In this document: positions 22,007-32,053 of the stretch, piece by piece
Layout of the letters: the number at the start of each line of letters is the position of its first letter
Position numbering within the stretch: position 1 is the first letter of the stretch
Assembly: GCA_027493945.1 (NCBI GenBank)
Contig: JAOSJU010000003.1
Location: forward strand, 107,756 to 171,755
Direction of reading: 5' to 3'
Length of the DNA: 64,000 bases
From: Burkholderiaceae bacterium
Lineage (GTDB): Bacteria; Pseudomonadota; Gammaproteobacteria; Burkholderiales; Burkholderiaceae_E
Notes under the pieces: model-generated
What the model was told of the DNA's origin: nothing
Seen by the model: the letters and a program-made list of their open reading frames with translations, nothing else
Database searches by the model: none
Position numbers and translations under genes: made by a program

Positions 22007-23415
22007 TCAGATGCGCCGCACGTCGACGAAATGCCCGGCGACGGCTGCGGCAGCCGCCATCGCAGGACTGACCAGGTGCGTGCGCCCGCCGGCACCCTGC
22101 CGGCCCTCGAAGTTGCGATTCGAGGTGGAGGCGCAGCGCTCGCCCGGCTCGAGCCGGTCGGCGTTCATCGCCAGGCACATCGAGCAGCCCGGCTCGCGCC
22201 ACTCGAAGCCGGCGTCGCGGAAGACGCGGTCGAGCCCCTCGGCCTCGGCCTGCTTCTTCACCAGCCCGGAGCCCGGCACCACCATCGCCAGCTTCACGTT
22301 CGACGCCTTGTGCTTGCCGCGCACGATCGCGGCGGCCTCGCGCAGGTCTTCGATGCGCGAGTTGGTGCACGAGCCGATGAACACCTTGTCGATGCGGATG
22401 TCCCGGATCGCGGTGTTCGGCTTCAGGCCCATGTAATGCAGCGCGCGCTCCATGCCTTCGCGGCGCACCGCGTCCTTTTCCTTGTCGGGGTCGGGCACGC
22501 GCTCGTCGACCGCCACCACCATCTCGGGCGAAGTGCCCCAGGTCACGTGCGGCTTCAGTTGTGTCGCGTCGACCTCGATGACCAGGTCGAAGCGTGCGCC
22601 GGGGTCGGAGCGCAGCGTGCGCCAGCTCTCCTCGGCCCGATACCAGTCGGGGCCGGCCGGCGCCATCGGGCGGCCGCGCAGGTAATTCAGCGTGGTGTCG
22701 TCGACCGCGACCATGCCCGAGCGTGCGCCGGCCTCGATCGCCATGTTGCAGATCGTCATCCGGCCTTCCATCGACAGCGAGCGGATCGTGGAGCCGGCGA
22801 ACTCGATCGCATAGCCGGTGCCGCCGGCGGTGCCGATGCGGCCGATGACCGACAGGATCACGTCCTTCGCGGTGACGCCGCGCGGCAATGCGCCGTCGAC
22901 CTTCACCAGCATGTTCTTCATCTTCTTCGCCACCAGCGTCTGCGTGGCGAGCACGTGCTCGACCTCGGAGGTGCCGATGCCGAAGGCGAGGCAGGCGAAT
23001 GCGCCGTGCGTGCTGGTGTGCGAATCGCCGCAGACCACCGTCATGCCGGGCAAGGTGGCGCCCTGCTCCGGGCCGATCACGTGGACGATGCCCTGGCGGC
23101 GATCGTTGATGTCGAAATACGGAATGTCGAACTCGCGCGCATTGGCGTCGAGCGTCTCGACCTGCAGCCGCGAGATCGGGTCGGCGATGCCCTGCGAGCG
23201 GTCGGTGGTGGGCACGTTGTGATCGACCACCGCAAGGTTGGCGGCCACGCGCCACGGCTTGCGCCCGGCCAGCTTCAGTCCCTCGAACGCCTGCGGACTG
23301 GTGACCTCGTGCACCAGGTGGCGGTCGATGTAGATGAGCGCGGTGCCGTCGTCTTCCTGACGGACGACGTGGGCATCCCAGAGCTTGTCGTAGAGGGTGC
23401 GGGGGCGATCGACAT
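22007..23415 (-). CDS. leuC: 3-isopropylmalate dehydratase large subunit, frameshift near start
   Basis: Aconitase-family large subunit with a 4Fe-4S cluster, pairing with LeuD. Clear motifs: [36 protein letters not shown] and [12 protein letters not shown] carry the cluster cysteines. The N-terminus [19 protein letters not shown] lies upstream of the longest open frame and has no in-frame start. An ATG at 23415 (MSIAP) joins it only if the C5 run at 23401-23405 is given one more C, again a homopolymer error. About 470 aa when restored. First gene of the leuC-entericidin-leuD-leuB-asd series. Confidence 0.93.
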
Positions 23416-23457
23416 GCGGAAATTATGCCATGCGACCCACATGGCCCCGCCGCGTCC

Positions 23458-24285
23458 CTACCTGCGCCGTGCCTGCTCGTACAGCGGCATCACCCGCGCC
23501 GAATAGACTTCGAGATCCTTCAGCCGGGTGTCGGCCGAGGGGTGCGTGCTCAGGAACTCGGGGCCGTCGCTGCTGCCCGAGGCCCGCGCCATCTTCTGCC
23601 ACAAGGTGATCGCCGCGCGCGGGTCGTAGCCGGCGCGCGCCGCGATCTCCACGCCGATCCGGTCGGCTTCGGTCTCGTGCAGCCGGCTGTTGGGCAACCC
23701 GAAAAACGCCTTGTAGAACACGCCGCCCAGGTCGGTGCCCGCCTGTCCGGCACCCAGCAGGATCGAGGCGCCGCTGATCAGCACCTGCGCGCCCATCTGC
23801 TCGGAGGCGCGCTCGCGCGCATGCTCGCGCAGCGCGTGCGCGATCTCGTGCCCGACCACCGCGGCGATCTCGTCGTCGGTGAGGTTCAGCTTGGTAACCA
23901 GCCCGCTGTAGACCGCGATCTTGCCGCCCGGCATGCACCAGGCGTTGACCTGGTCGGAGCGGATCACGTTGACTTCCCACTTCCACTGCGCGGCCTCCGG
24001 GCGGAACGCCGCGCTGGCCGGAATCAGCCGGTTGGTGATCGCGCGCACGCGGCCGGTGAGCGCCGCATCGGCGTTCAGCGCGCCCTTCTGGCGCTCCTTG
24101 CCGAGCGTCTCGCGGTACGCGAGCTCGGCCTGCTGGCGCATGTCGGCCTCGGAAACCATCGACGACATCCGCTGCGTGCGCTCGATGCCCACCGCGCCCG
24201 GGCTGGTCGTCTGCACCGACTGGCAGCCCGACAGCAGCGCGGCGCTGGCGGCCAGCGTGGCCGCGGCGATCCGGATTCCTTTCAT
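23458..24285 (-). CDS. M48 family metalloprotease, lipoprotein
   Basis: 275 aa. Zinc protease of the LoiP/BepA type that works on outer-membrane proteins in the periplasm. The signal peptide ends in a lipobox (LLSGC, Cys21). The zinc site is VVGHEIAHALREH (HExxH, about residues 138-150) with the third ligand in ETEADRIGVE. It lies 42 bp upstream of leuC on the same strand, without obvious functional link. The start ATG at 24285 gives a complete signal peptide. Confidence 0.9.
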   Translation of the reverse strand: MKGIRIAAATLAASAALLSGCQSVQTTSPGAVGIERTQRMSSMVSEADMRQQAELAYRETLGKERQKGALNADAALTGRVRAITNRLIPASAAFRPEAAQWKWEVNVIRSDQVNAWCMPGGKIAVYSGLVTKLNLTDDEIAAVVGHEIAHALREHARERASEQMGAQVLISGASILLGAGQAGTDLGGVFYKAFFGLPNSRLHETEADRIGVEIAARAGYDPRAAITLWQKMARASGSSDGPEFLSTHPSADTRLKDLEVYSARVMPLYEQARRR

Positions 24286-24383
24286 GACTGTTCTCCCTGG
24301 CCCGGCGGCCGCTGCAGCCGCTCTCCGATGGCCCCGATTCTCGCAAAGCGCGGCGCAAGGGGCCAATCAGGGCGCGCCGCGGC

Positions 24384-25556
24384 TCATCCGGCCGCACCTC
24401 CCGCTTCGCCCGCCGGCTCGCGACAGCGCCGGAACACCCAGCCGCCGAGCGCCGCAGCCGCGGCCGACACCAGGAACGCGGCCGACGGCGACACCGCGGA
24501 CCAGACCGCGGTGGCCACCAGCACGCCCAGCGCGCCACCCAGCCCGTAGCCCACGGTCACGTAGAGGGCCTGCGCGCGCGCATGCTGCGCCGGCTCGAAC
24601 CAGCGCTGCAGCGTGGCGACCGTGGCGCTGTGGTGAATGCCGAAGGTCACCGCGTGCAGCAGCTGCGCGAGCACCAGCGCCGGCAGCCAGGTCGCCGCCA
24701 GCCCGATCAGCGCGAAGCGCAGCGCCGCCACCCACAGGCTCGCGTGCAGCAGCCGGATCGCGCCGAAGCGCTCGAACAGCCGCCGCTGCACCCAGAAGAT
24801 CGCGATCTCGGCCACGACGCCCACGGCCCACAGCAGGCCGATCGCCGTCTTGCTGTAGCCGAGCTGCGCCAGGTACAGCGACAGGAACGCGTACAGCGCC
24901 GCATGCGCGAACAGCATCAGGAACGCCGACGCGAAGAACGCCTGCACCCGCGGCTGGCGCAGCCGCTCGCGCACGCGCATCGCCGGCGGCCCGGCTTGCG
25001 GCGCGGGCACCGCGCCCATCCGCCAGGCGCTGGCCACCAGCCCGAGCATGATCGCCGCCGTCCACCACGGCAGGGTGCGCATTCCCCAGGCGTCGAGCAC
25101 CGGCCCCATCGCGACCACGCCGACGATGAAGCCCGCCGAGCCCCAGATGCGGATGCGCCCGTAGCGCCCCGCGTCGCCGCCGGACGCGTGCATCGCGATC
25201 GTCTCGCCGATCGGCATCTGCGCCGCGGTCATGAAGTACAGCAGCGCCAGCACCGGCAGCAGGGCTGCGAAGCGATCGCCCGCCAGCGGCAGCAGCAGCG
25301 CCCCCGCCAGCGCGCCCACCGAACTGACCCGCAGCAACATGACCCGGCTGCCGCTGCGGTCGGCCATCCAGCCCCAGAACGGCGGCCCCACGATGCGCAG
25401 CACCTGCGGCACCGCCAGCAACACGCCGATCTCGGCGATCGTCAGCCCGATCGCGGCCAGGTACAGGCTCAGGTACGGGGAGAAGAGCCCGACCCAGGTG
25501 AAATAGGCGAGAAAGAGCGCCTTGATGCCGGCGGCGCCGATGCCGCCCGCGCTCAA
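24384..25556 (-). CDS. MFS transporter, MFS_1-like (HcaT/YcaD type)
   Basis: 390 aa with about 12 membrane helices. The opening [22 protein letters not shown] and the loop [14 protein letters not shown] match the PF12832 MFS_1-like family, which includes the putative phenylpropionate permease HcaT. The substrate cannot be told from sequence. Its ATG overlaps the aroC stop (ATGA), so the two are translationally coupled, although no shared pathway is evident. Confidence 0.82.
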   Translation of the reverse strand: MSAGGIGAAGIKALFLAYFTWVGLFSPYLSLYLAAIGLTIAEIGVLLAVPQVLRIVGPPFWGWMADRSGSRVMLLRVSSVGALAGALLLPLAGDRFAALLPVLALLYFMTAAQMPIGETIAMHASGGDAGRYGRIRIWGSAGFIVGVVAMGPVLDAWGMRTLPWWTAAIMLGLVASAWRMGAVPAPQAGPPAMRVRERLRQPRVQAFFASAFLMLFAHAALYAFLSLYLAQLGYSKTAIGLLWAVGVVAEIAIFWVQRRLFERFGAIRLLHASLWVAALRFALIGLAATWLPALVLAQLLHAVTFGIHHSATVATLQRWFEPAQHARAQALYVTVGYGLGGALGVLVATAVWSAVSPSAAFLVSAAAAALGGWVFRRCREPAGEAGGAAG

Positions 25557-26665
25557 CGCGTGCCGTGCGGCGCCGGCCCCGCGATGCGCGGCGTGGCCAC
25601 CGCCACCTCGGCGTTCTGCCCGCGGTCGCGCAGCGCGTGATCGATGAGCACGAGCGCCAGCATCGCCTCGGCGATCGGCGCCGCGCGAATGCCCACGCAG
25701 GGATCGTGGCGGCCCAGGGTCTCCACCGTCGTGGGCGCCCCGTCGACGTCGATCGAGCGCCGCGGCACGCGGATGCTCGACGTGGGCTTGATCGCGAGTT
25801 CCACCACGATCGGCTGGCCGGTGGAGATGCCGCCCAGCACGCCGCCCGAGTGGTTGGTCGCGAAGCCCTCGGGAGTGAGCTCGTCGCCGTGCTCGCTGCC
25901 CTTCTGCGTCACGCAGGCGAAGCCCGAGCCGATCTCCACGCCCTTGACCGCGTTGATGCCCATCATCGCGTAGGCGATGTCGGCGTCGAGCTTGTCATAG
26001 AGCGGCTCGCCCAGCCCCACCGGCACGTTGTCGGCCTCCACCCGCACCCGCGCTCCGCAGGAGTCGCCGGCGCGGCGCAGCGCGTCCATGTATTCCTCGA
26101 GCTTCGGCACGACGCCCGCGTCGCCGGCGAAGAACGGGTTCTGCGCAACCTGCGACCAGTCGGTGACCGGAATGACGATTTCACCCAGCTGTGTCATGCA
26201 GCCGCGGATCTGAGTGCCGAAATGCTCGCGCAGCCACTTCTTCGCGATCGCGCCCGCGGCCACCGCCGGCGCGGTGAGCCGCGCCGACGAGCGCCCGCCG
26301 CCGCGCGGATCGCGCACGCCGAACTTGTGCCAGTAGGTGTAGTCGGCGTGCCCGGGGCGAAAGGTGCGCGCGATCGACGAGTAGTCCTTGCTGCGCGCGT
26401 CCTGGTTGCGGATCAGCAGCGCGATCGGCGTGCCGGTGGTGCGGCCTTCAAAGACGCCCGACAGGATCTCGACCGTGTCCGGTTCCTGGCGCTGCGTGAC
26501 GTGCCGCGAGGTGCCCGGACGGCGCCGGTCGAGGTCGACCCGGATGTCGGCCTCCGACAACTCCATGCCCGGCGGGCAGCCGTCGACCACGCAGCCGACC
26601 GCGGGCCCGTGCGATTCGCCGAAAGTGGTGACGGTGAAGAGGCTGCCGAACGTGCTGCCGGACAT
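25553..26665 (-). CDS. aroC: Chorismate synthase
   Basis: 370 aa. Last step of the shikimate pathway: EPSP to chorismate, requiring reduced FMN. Conserved signatures: [18 protein letters not shown] at residues 16-33, [14 protein letters not shown] near 126, [14 protein letters not shown] near 143, and [16 protein letters not shown]. Frame intact. It supplies chorismate to the trp genes elsewhere in the window, but they are not co-transcribed with it. Confidence 0.97.
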   Translation of the reverse strand: MSGSTFGSLFTVTTFGESHGPAVGCVVDGCPPGMELSEADIRVDLDRRRPGTSRHVTQRQEPDTVEILSGVFEGRTTGTPIALLIRNQDARSKDYSSIARTFRPGHADYTYWHKFGVRDPRGGGRSSARLTAPAVAAGAIAKKWLREHFGTQIRGCMTQLGEIVIPVTDWSQVAQNPFFAGDAGVVPKLEEYMDALRRAGDSCGARVRVEADNVPVGLGEPLYDKLDADIAYAMMGINAVKGVEIGSGFACVTQKGSEHGDELTPEGFATNHSGGVLGGISTGQPIVVELAIKPTSSIRVPRRSIDVDGAPTTVETLGRHDPCVGIRAAPIAEAMLALVLIDHALRDRGQNAEVAVATPRIAGPAPHGTR

Positions 26666-26695
26666 CGGGGGCTTCCTGACTGTGAATCGTGAATT

Positions 26696-27094
26696 CTAGC
26701 GGACCCAGTTCTCCAGCTTCAGGTTCCTGACGCGCCGGAACTCGCGCACGTTGTTCGTCACCAGAACGGCATCCAGCGCACGTGCATGCGCAGCGATCAA
26801 CAAGTCATTGGCGCCGATCATCTCGCCGCGACGCCTGAGGTCCGCACGGATGTCCGCGTAGTGGTCCGCCGCCTCCCCGTCCCAGTCGAGCATCGCCAGA
26901 TGACGCACGAAGCCTTCGAATGCCGCCGCGGCCTGCTCCGGCCGCGACGACAGCCGCACGCCGTACTTCAGTTCGGCGACGCTGATAACCGAAATCGCCT
27001 GCGTCTCGATCGGGACCTCGCACAGGCGATCAAGAAGCGCCGCATTCGCGCGCCTCATCACGTACGAGCAGGTGTCGGTGTCGAGGAGGTACAC
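26696..27094 (-). CDS. vapC: VapC toxin, PIN-domain ribonuclease
   Basis: 132 aa. It opens MYLLDTDTCSYVMRR with the first acidic residues of the PIN site; further acids are Glu in VAELKYG (about residue 41) and Asp in GANDLLIAAHA (about 99). These make a Mg-dependent RNase, in known VapCs cutting tRNA or rRNA. It lies 17 bp after vapB and 31 bp before aroC, so it sits in the gltX-aroC gap. The sequence is somewhat less GC-rich than its neighbours, as for a mobile TA module. Confidence 0.9.
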   Translation of the reverse strand: MYLLDTDTCSYVMRRANAALLDRLCEVPIETQAISVISVAELKYGVRLSSRPEQAAAAFEGFVRHLAMLDWDGEAADHYADIRADLRRRGEMIGANDLLIAAHARALDAVLVTNNVREFRRVRNLKLENWVR

Positions 27095-27111
27095 GTCCGT
27101 CCCTCACGGGA

Positions 27112-27345
27112 TCAGAGAACGCGTTCCTGCAGTGGCAGATCCTCGACCCCCTCCATGAAGTCATCCGGCGCCACCGGGCCGTCGGCGAGATACGCGTGCC
27201 AACTGCTGGGGCGCGGCGACAGCACGATCTTCTCGCCCTCGCGATGCACGTAGACCTCACTTACCGAGAACTCGAACTCCTTCGGTAGCCGGACCGCCTG
27301 ACTGCGGTTGTTCATGAAGAGCCTGGCGATGCGTTCCCGTTCCAT
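27112..27345 (-). CDS. vapB: VapB antitoxin, AbrB/MazE type
   Basis: 77 aa from ATG 27345 (MERERIARLF). The core ARLFMNNRSQAVRLPKEFEF is the SpoVT/AbrB swapped-hairpin DNA-binding fold of VapB antitoxins; the C-terminal acidic part (DDFMEGVEDLP) should wrap the toxin. An in-frame upstream ATG would add about 10 residues and would begin within the palindromic operator, so I prefer 27345. Confidence 0.88.
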   Translation of the reverse strand: MERERIARLFMNNRSQAVRLPKEFEFSVSEVYVHREGEKIVLSPRPSSWHAYLADGPVAPDDFMEGVEDLPLQERVL

Positions 27346-27372
27346 GCGTCGGCCTCGTCTGGATTCATTCGG

Positions 27373-27390
27373 CATATACAAGTGTATATG
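27373..27390 (-). promoter_or_regulatory. vapBC operator palindrome
   Basis: CATATACA-AG-TGTATATG: perfect 8-bp arms with a 2-bp centre, AT-rich in a GC-rich setting. It lies 28 bp before the vapB ATG. On the minus strand a TATACA -10 falls within it, with TTGCGC 15 bp upstream as a weak -35. It is probably where VapBC represses its own promoter. Confidence 0.7.
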
Positions 27391-27409
27391 TCACCAGAAA
27401 CCAGCGCAA

Positions 27410-28804
27410 TCACCCCCTCAGCCGCGCGATCACCGTCTCCCGCGGCATCGCGGCCAGCACCGCATCGACCGACGGCGTCTGCGTCGTGCCGAACACCTTC
27501 AGCCGCAGCGGAATCGCCAGTTGCGGCATCTTCAAGCCGTGCTCGGCGAGCGTTTCCTTCAATGCCGCGGCGATCGCGTCCTTCGTCCAGTCGCCGCCGG
27601 CGAGCCGTGCCGCGAGCGCGGCGAGCGCCGCCGCCAGCGCGGGCGGCGCCGCATCGAGGTGCTTCTCCCGGTCGGCCGACGCAATCGACGGCTCGACGTA
27701 GAACATGTGCGCCATCTCGGCCAACTCGTTCAGCGTCTGCGCGCGCTCCTTCAGCAGCCCGCAGACCGTCGCGAGATCGGCCGAACCCGGCCCCGGCTCC
27801 ACCCCCGACGCGCGCAGCCGCGGCAGCACCCGCGCCGCGAGTTCGGCATCGGCGGCCGCCTTGATGTAGTGGTGGTTCAGCCAGCGCAGCTTGTCGAAAT
27901 CGAAACGCGACGGCGAGCGGCTCACGTGCGAGCCGTCGAACCAGCCGACGAACTGCTCGCGCGAGAAGATCTCGGCGTCGCCGTGGCTCCAGCCGAGCCG
28001 CGCGAGGTAATTGACCACCGCCTCGGGCAGGTAGCCGTCTTCGTCGTACTGCATCACCGACACCGCGCCGTGGCGCTTCGACAGCTTCTGGCCGTCGGGG
28101 CCATGGATCATCGGCAGGTGGCCGTATTGCGGCACCGGCGCGCCCAGCGCGCGCAGGATGTTGATCTGCCGCGGCGTGTTGTTCACGTGGTCGTCGCCGC
28201 GCAGCACGTGCGTGATCCGCATGTCCCAGTCGTCGACCACCACGCAGAAGTTGTAGGTGGGCGTGCCGTCGGAGCGCGCGATGATCAGGTCGTCGAGCTC
28301 GCTGTTGTCGAACGCGATCGGCCCCTTGATCGTGTCGTTCCAGCTGGTCGCGCCGTCCACCGGGTTGCGAAAGCGCACCACCGGCTCCACGCCCGGCGGC
28401 GGCGCCGGCAGCGCGCGCCCCGCTTCGGGGCGCCAGCGCCCGTCGTAGCGCGGTTTCAGGCCCAGCGCCTCGTGCTCCGCCCGCATCGCCTCGAGCTCCT
28501 CCTTCGTGCACCAGCAGTGATACGCGGTGCCGTCGGCGAGCATCTTGCGGATCACCTCACGGTAGCGCGGCATCCGCTGCATCTGGTAGAACGGGCCCTC
28601 GTCGGCGTCAAGGCCGAGCCAGCGCATGCCGTCGAGGATCGCCTGCACCGCCTCGGGGGTGGAGCGCTCGACGTCGGTGTCCTCGATGCGCAGGATGAAG
28701 GTACCCTTGTGGTGGCGCGCGAACGCCCACGCGAACAGCGCGGTGCGGGCGCCGCCGATGTGCAGGAAACCGGTCGGGCTGGGAGCGAAGCGCGTGCGAA
28801 CCAT
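27410..28804 (-). CDS. gltX: Glutamate-tRNA ligase
   Basis: 464 aa class I synthetase charging tRNA-Glu. The HIGH-type motif is [16 protein letters not shown] (residues 5-20) and the KMSKS-type motif is KLSKRH (about residue 242). CWCTKEEL marks the zinc-binding insert. The start [12 protein letters not shown] is standard. The frame is intact. A longer reading upstream is an artefact from the divergent MgtE-like gene. Confidence 0.96.
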   Translation of the reverse strand: MVRTRFAPSPTGFLHIGGARTALFAWAFARHHKGTFILRIEDTDVERSTPEAVQAILDGMRWLGLDADEGPFYQMQRMPRYREVIRKMLADGTAYHCWCTKEELEAMRAEHEALGLKPRYDGRWRPEAGRALPAPPPGVEPVVRFRNPVDGATSWNDTIKGPIAFDNSELDDLIIARSDGTPTYNFCVVVDDWDMRITHVLRGDDHVNNTPRQINILRALGAPVPQYGHLPMIHGPDGQKLSKRHGAVSVMQYDEDGYLPEAVVNYLARLGWSHGDAEIFSREQFVGWFDGSHVSRSPSRFDFDKLRWLNHHYIKAAADAELAARVLPRLRASGVEPGPGSADLATVCGLLKERAQTLNELAEMAHMFYVEPSIASADREKHLDAAPPALAAALAALAARLAGGDWTKDAIAAALKETLAEHGLKMPQLAIPLRLKVFGTTQTPSVDAVLAAMPRETVIARLRG

Positions 28805-28902
28805 GTCGCGGGTATCCGGAAGGCGGGGGAAGCGTCCGATTTTACGCGAGCGATCCTGCCCGCCGGCGCGCGGTGGCCGGAGCATGGCGAAGGCCATCGG
28901 CC

Positions 28903-29947
28903 ATGCCGGCGCCTGAGCCGCAGCCGCGTGACGAAGCGCCCGCCCCCGGCGCACCCGCCTCGGCCATCGAGGCGCTGCCCACGCACCCCGACACCGCGGG
29001 CGAGCACCTGGTGCCGCGGGTGCTGCACGCGTCGCCGCAGGAAACGGTGGGCGCGCTGCGCCAGCGGCTGGCCGCCGGGGCGGAGGTCGACTCCGCCGAG
29101 GCCGTCTACCTGCTCGACGCGAAGCGCCGCCTGATCGGCCCTGGTGCCGATCACCCGGCTGCTGCAGGCGCGCGCCGAGCAGGTGCTGGCCGACATCGCC
29201 ATCGCGCCGGTGCCCGCGGTGCGCTTGAACGCCGACCAGGAACACGTCGCGTCGCTGGCGATCCAGCACGGCCTCACCTCGGTGCCGGTCGTCGACCGGC
29301 GCGGCCACTTCGCCGGCGTGGTGCCGGCGCTGGCGCTGCTCGAAGTGCTGCGCCGCGAGCACGTCGAGGACCTGCACCGCCTCGCCGGTATCGGCCCCGA
29401 AGCCACGAACCGGGCCCGCGACGCCGTCGAGGCACCGCCCATCCGGCGCGCGCGCGATCGGCTCCCATGGCTGCTGGTGGGCCTGTTCGGCAGCATGCTC
29501 GCCACCTGGATCGTCGCGCGCTTCGAGGCGACGCTCGAAGCGCGCGTGGCGATCGCCTTCTTCGTGCCCGGCATCGTCTACCTGGCCGACGCAGTGGGCA
29601 CGCAAAGCGAGGCCATCGCGGTGCGCGGCCTGTCGCTCAGCCGCCTGCCACTCGCCCGGCTGCTGGCCGGCGAGCTGCGCACCGGCCTGCTGATCGGCCT
29701 GACGCTCGCGCTGCTGGTGCTGGGCCCGATCTGGTGGTGGTTCGGCGACGCCGACCTGGCGCTGGCCGTGGCCGTCGCCCTGCTCGCCGCCAGCGCATGC
29801 GCCACGACGATCGGTTTTGCGCTACCGTGGCTGCTCGCACGCACCGGCCGCGACCCCGCGTTCGGCAGCGGACCGATTGCCACGATCATCCAGGACATGC
29901 TGAGCCTGCTGATCTACTTCTGGACCGTCCAGGCGCTATTGTTCTAG
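28903..29947 (+). CDS. MgtE-like divalent-cation transporter lacking the N domain, one frameshift
   Basis: About 348 aa when one base is corrected near 29142 (RRLIG joins LVPITRLLQ). A paired CBS region occupies about residues 35-150 ([26 protein letters not shown]), followed by an MgtE-type membrane domain of about five helices ([21 protein letters not shown] onward). The family motif normally reads GNxGTQS; here it is DAVGTQS, so the cation-site region has diverged. The MgtE N domain, which regulates Mg2+ channel gating, is missing. Whether it still moves Mg2+ is uncertain. Its stop is 3 bp from the next ATG. Confidence 0.72.
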
Positions 29948-29949
29948 CC

Positions 29950-30540
29950 ATGGAGAAGCCCTTCTCGCCCGCCTGCGAGCGCAACCGCGAGCCGATCCTC
30001 GAAGTGCTGCGCGACTGGTTCGCCGACCGCAAGCAGATCTTGGAGGTCGGCAGCGGCACCGGCCAGCACGCGGTGCACTTCGCGGTAGCCCTGCCGAAGC
30101 TGCGCTGGCAGGCCTCCGACGTGCCCGAGAACCTGCCGGGCATCCGCCTGTGGCTGAAGGAGGCGGCGCTGCCCAACACGCCGGCGCCGATCGCCCGGGA
30201 CGCCGACCATCCGCCGCCCGCGGGCGAATACGACGCGGTGTTCAGCGCCAACACGCTGCACATCATGAGCTGGAAGGAAGTCGAGCAGATGTTCGCCGCG
30301 CTGCCCGCGATCACGAAGCGCGGCGCGATCCTCGTGATCTACGGGCCGTTCAACTACGAGGGGCAGTACACCAGCCAGAGCAACGCGCAGTTCGACGAGG
30401 CGCTGCACAGCGCGAACCCGAAGCGCGGCATCCGCGACTTCGAGGAAGTGGATGCGCTCGCAGCGGCGGCGGGGTTCGTGCTGAAGGAAGACCGTGCGAT
30501 GCCGGCGAACAACCGTTGCATCGTGTGGAAGCGGGGGTGA
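29950..30540 (+). CDS. DUF938 SAM-dependent methyltransferase-like protein
   Basis: 196 aa. It opens KPFSPACERNREPILEVL, the DUF938 signature, followed by the SAM-binding glycine loop ILEVGSGTGQHAVHFA (about residues 30-45). NTLHIMSWKEVEQMF and GPFNYEGQYTSQSNAQFD are also family-typical. The target is unknown. The start codon is 3 bp after the upstream transporter's stop, and tRNA-Val follows. Confidence 0.88.
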   Translation: MEKPFSPACERNREPILEVLRDWFADRKQILEVGSGTGQHAVHFAVALPKLRWQASDVPENLPGIRLWLKEAALPNTPAPIARDADHPPPAGEYDAVFSANTLHIMSWKEVEQMFAALPAITKRGAILVIYGPFNYEGQYTSQSNAQFDEALHSANPKRGIRDFEEVDALAAAAGFVLKEDRAMPANNRCIVWKRG

Positions 30541-30584
30541 GATGGGCGGGGTTGGAGGGCCCGGACAGGAAGGCCCGGACAGAT

Positions 30585-30613
30585 TTGATCGGGGTTGCGG
30601 ATTTGCCTACAAT
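30585..30613 (+). promoter_or_regulatory. Sigma70-type promoter for tRNA-Val
   Basis: TTGATC (30585-30590), a 17-bp spacer, then TACAAT (30608-30613). The predicted start, about 7-9 bp on, is some 10 bp before the mature tRNA 5' end. Confidence 0.72.
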
Positions 30614-30631
30614 TGCGCCTCCCTTCCCCAG

Positions 30632-30706
30632 GGGCGGCTAGCTCAGCGGTAGAGCACTGCCTTCACACGGCAGGGGTCACAGGTTCGAACCCTGTGCCGC
30701 CCACCA
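30632..30706 (+). tRNA. tRNA-Val (CAC)
   Basis: 75 nt with encoded CCA. Acceptor stem GGGCGGC/GCCGCCC, D-arm GCTCAGCGGTAGAGC, anticodon arm CTGCC-TTCACAC-GGCAG with anticodon CAC, T-arm around GGTTCGAACCC. It reads GUG valine codons. The toxin-antitoxin and defence island begins immediately downstream. Confidence 0.96.
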
Positions 30707-31016
30707 GAAATTCCAAGCAAACAAACGTGTTTCGGCGACGGCGCCTACTAACGCGCGCCGCCGACTGTCCGAAAAGTGTCCGACCGTGTTTGGCTATCCG
30801 GCGGCGCCGCACCGCTCCCCGGTCCGTGTCGTCGGACGCCCGGTCATGAGCGCGGGAGGGTCAGCCGCACCGCCGGGTCGTGGAATCCGTCACATCGCGG
30901 TCGCCGCTCAGCCGCCGGGATCGGCGCAGAGCACGGGAATTCGACCGTCTGGCCGGATATGTGGCACCATCAAGCACCCCTGCTCTGCAGCGTAACGGCA
31001 TCAACCGAGGAGAGAC
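30707..31016 (+). other. Non-coding stretch between tRNA-Val and hicB
   Basis: About 310 bp without a credible gene. It has a near-repeat GTCCGAAAA/GTGTCCGACC at 30767-30784 of a kind sometimes left at integration sites. I found no second copy of the tRNA 3' end within the window, so an att site is not shown. A GAGGAGAG Shine-Dalgarno lies just before the hicB ATG at its right end. Confidence 0.45.
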
Positions 31017-31301
31017 ATGGCACTGGCAGCACGACCGTGGTGGCCGGGCTGGCGGGCACTCGCCCGGCGGGGCTTTCCCATCGAGATCCGGGTCGAGATC
31101 CGGTTCGATTCCGAGGCGGGCGTCTATATCGTTTCGGACTCCAACCTGAAGGGGTTGCACGTCGAGGCTGAAACGCTCGACCAGATGCAGCGCGAGATCG
31201 TAAGCGCAGCCGCCGAGTTGCTGCGGACACGGATCAACGGCGCTCCGCCCAAGACCGACACGAAGATCATCATGCACAGCGCAGTCCCCTGCGCTGCATG
31301 A
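31017..31301 (+). CDS. hicB: HicB-like antitoxin, DUF1902 family
   Basis: 94 aa. The core IRFDSEAGVYIVSDSNLKG and LHVEAETLDQM match the DUF1902/HicB partial RNase H-like fold. It is expected to bind and neutralise HicA. The ATG has a strong GAGGAGAG ribosome site. The basic, Trp-rich first 20 residues (ALAARPWWPGW) are unusual for HicB and may be leader-like. The stop overlaps the hicA start (ATGA); antitoxin first is one of the two known hic orders. Confidence 0.8.
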   Translation: MALAARPWWPGWRALARRGFPIEIRVEIRFDSEAGVYIVSDSNLKGLHVEAETLDQMQREIVSAAAELLRTRINGAPPKTDTKIIMHSAVPCAA

Positions 31302-31492
31302 AGGGCTACTACGAGCCGCTGACGAAGCTGCTCAGAGACGCCGGTTGGCGCCTCCTTCGCCCCGGCAAAGGTTCGCACGAAATCTGGGGCAACGCCGGAG
31401 GCGGCGAAACGGTGACGGTCCCCCATAACTGCAAGTCACGACACACGGCCAACAGCATTCTCAAGGATGCTGGACTGTCGCACCGGTTCTGA
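31298..31492 (+). CDS. hicA: HicA toxin, mRNA interferase
   Basis: 64 aa. It has the double-stranded RNA-binding-like HicA fold: LLRDAGWRLLRPGKGSHEIW with the catalytic His in GSHEIW, then VTVPHNCKSRHTANSILKDAG. It acts by cutting mRNA when free of HicB. Start ATG overlaps hicB. Confidence 0.9.
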   Translation: MKGYYEPLTKLLRDAGWRLLRPGKGSHEIWGNAGGGETVTVPHNCKSRHTANSILKDAGLSHRF

Positions 31493-31499
31493 AAGAAGG

Positions 31500-31680
31500 A
31501 CCCGACGACGCTTGACCGAGATCCACCTCGACCTCGTCCAGAGCACACTGCGTGGTAACCGCCGCGAACTTCGACGCGTTCCGGGAGTGCCAATCGAGGC
31601 ATCGCAACTGGTCAGCCAGGGCGACCCCGGTGACCTTGCCAATGGATGGCCTGGCCGATACTTCGAAAGTCCAGCCACAC
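31500..31680 (-). pseudogene. MazF/PemK-like toxin remnant
   Basis: On the minus strand a reading frame contains GKVTGVALADQLRCLDWHSRNA, close to the conserved C-terminal half of MazF toxins (VTGVVLADQ..SLDWRARKA), followed by LDEVEVDLGQA. Upstream in the same frame is GDVVCV, like the MazF N-terminus, but the middle (about 60 residues) is missing. No start, antitoxin or complete domain is visible. I read it as an internally deleted toxin gene in the hicA-higB gap. The call rests on one short conserved block. Confidence 0.5.
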
Positions 31681-31715
31681 GACATCGCCACACACACGAC
31701 ATCGCCGTTTGGCGC

Positions 31716-31734
31716 TAGTCCCATTTCGGGACTA
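31716..31734 (+). promoter_or_regulatory. higBA operator
   Basis: TAGTCCC-ATTTC-GGGACTA: perfect 7-bp arms, 5-bp centre, ending 11 bp before the higB ATG. This form is typical of HigA-bound operators. Because jetABCD starts 7 bp after higA, the same site may also govern the Wadjet operon. Confidence 0.75.
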
Positions 31735-31745
31735 CACTTCACGCC

Positions 31746-32052
31746 ATGCGAGTCATCGCGGTCAGCCGCCTGCGATCCTTCTGGGCGAAGAATCCCGATG
31801 CCGAGCAATCGTTGAAATCGTGGGCGGACGAGGTGCAGAAGGCGAACTGGAATCAACCTGCGGACCTCGAGAATCAGTACCGAAGTGCCAGCATCCTGAA
31901 GAACCGCCGAGTCGTCTTCAACATCAAGGGAAACGACTATCGCCCTGGTGGTTTCGGTGGCGTATCGCTACCGGGGCATCTACGTGAAATTCGTCGGCAC
32001 GCACGCCGATTACGACACGATCGACGCCGAAACCGTCGAACTGGAGCACTGA
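31746..32052 (+). CDS. higB: HigB toxin, mRNA interferase, one frameshift
   Basis: About 101 aa once one extra C near 31943 is removed: SRLRSFWAKNPDAEQSLKSWADEV, then NRRVVFNIKGNDYR joining LVVSVAYRYRGIYVKFVGTHADYD. This is the RelE-fold HigB type that cuts translated mRNA, with the usual toxin-first order. The stop lies one base before the higA ATG. Confidence 0.87.
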
Positions 32053-32053
32053 C

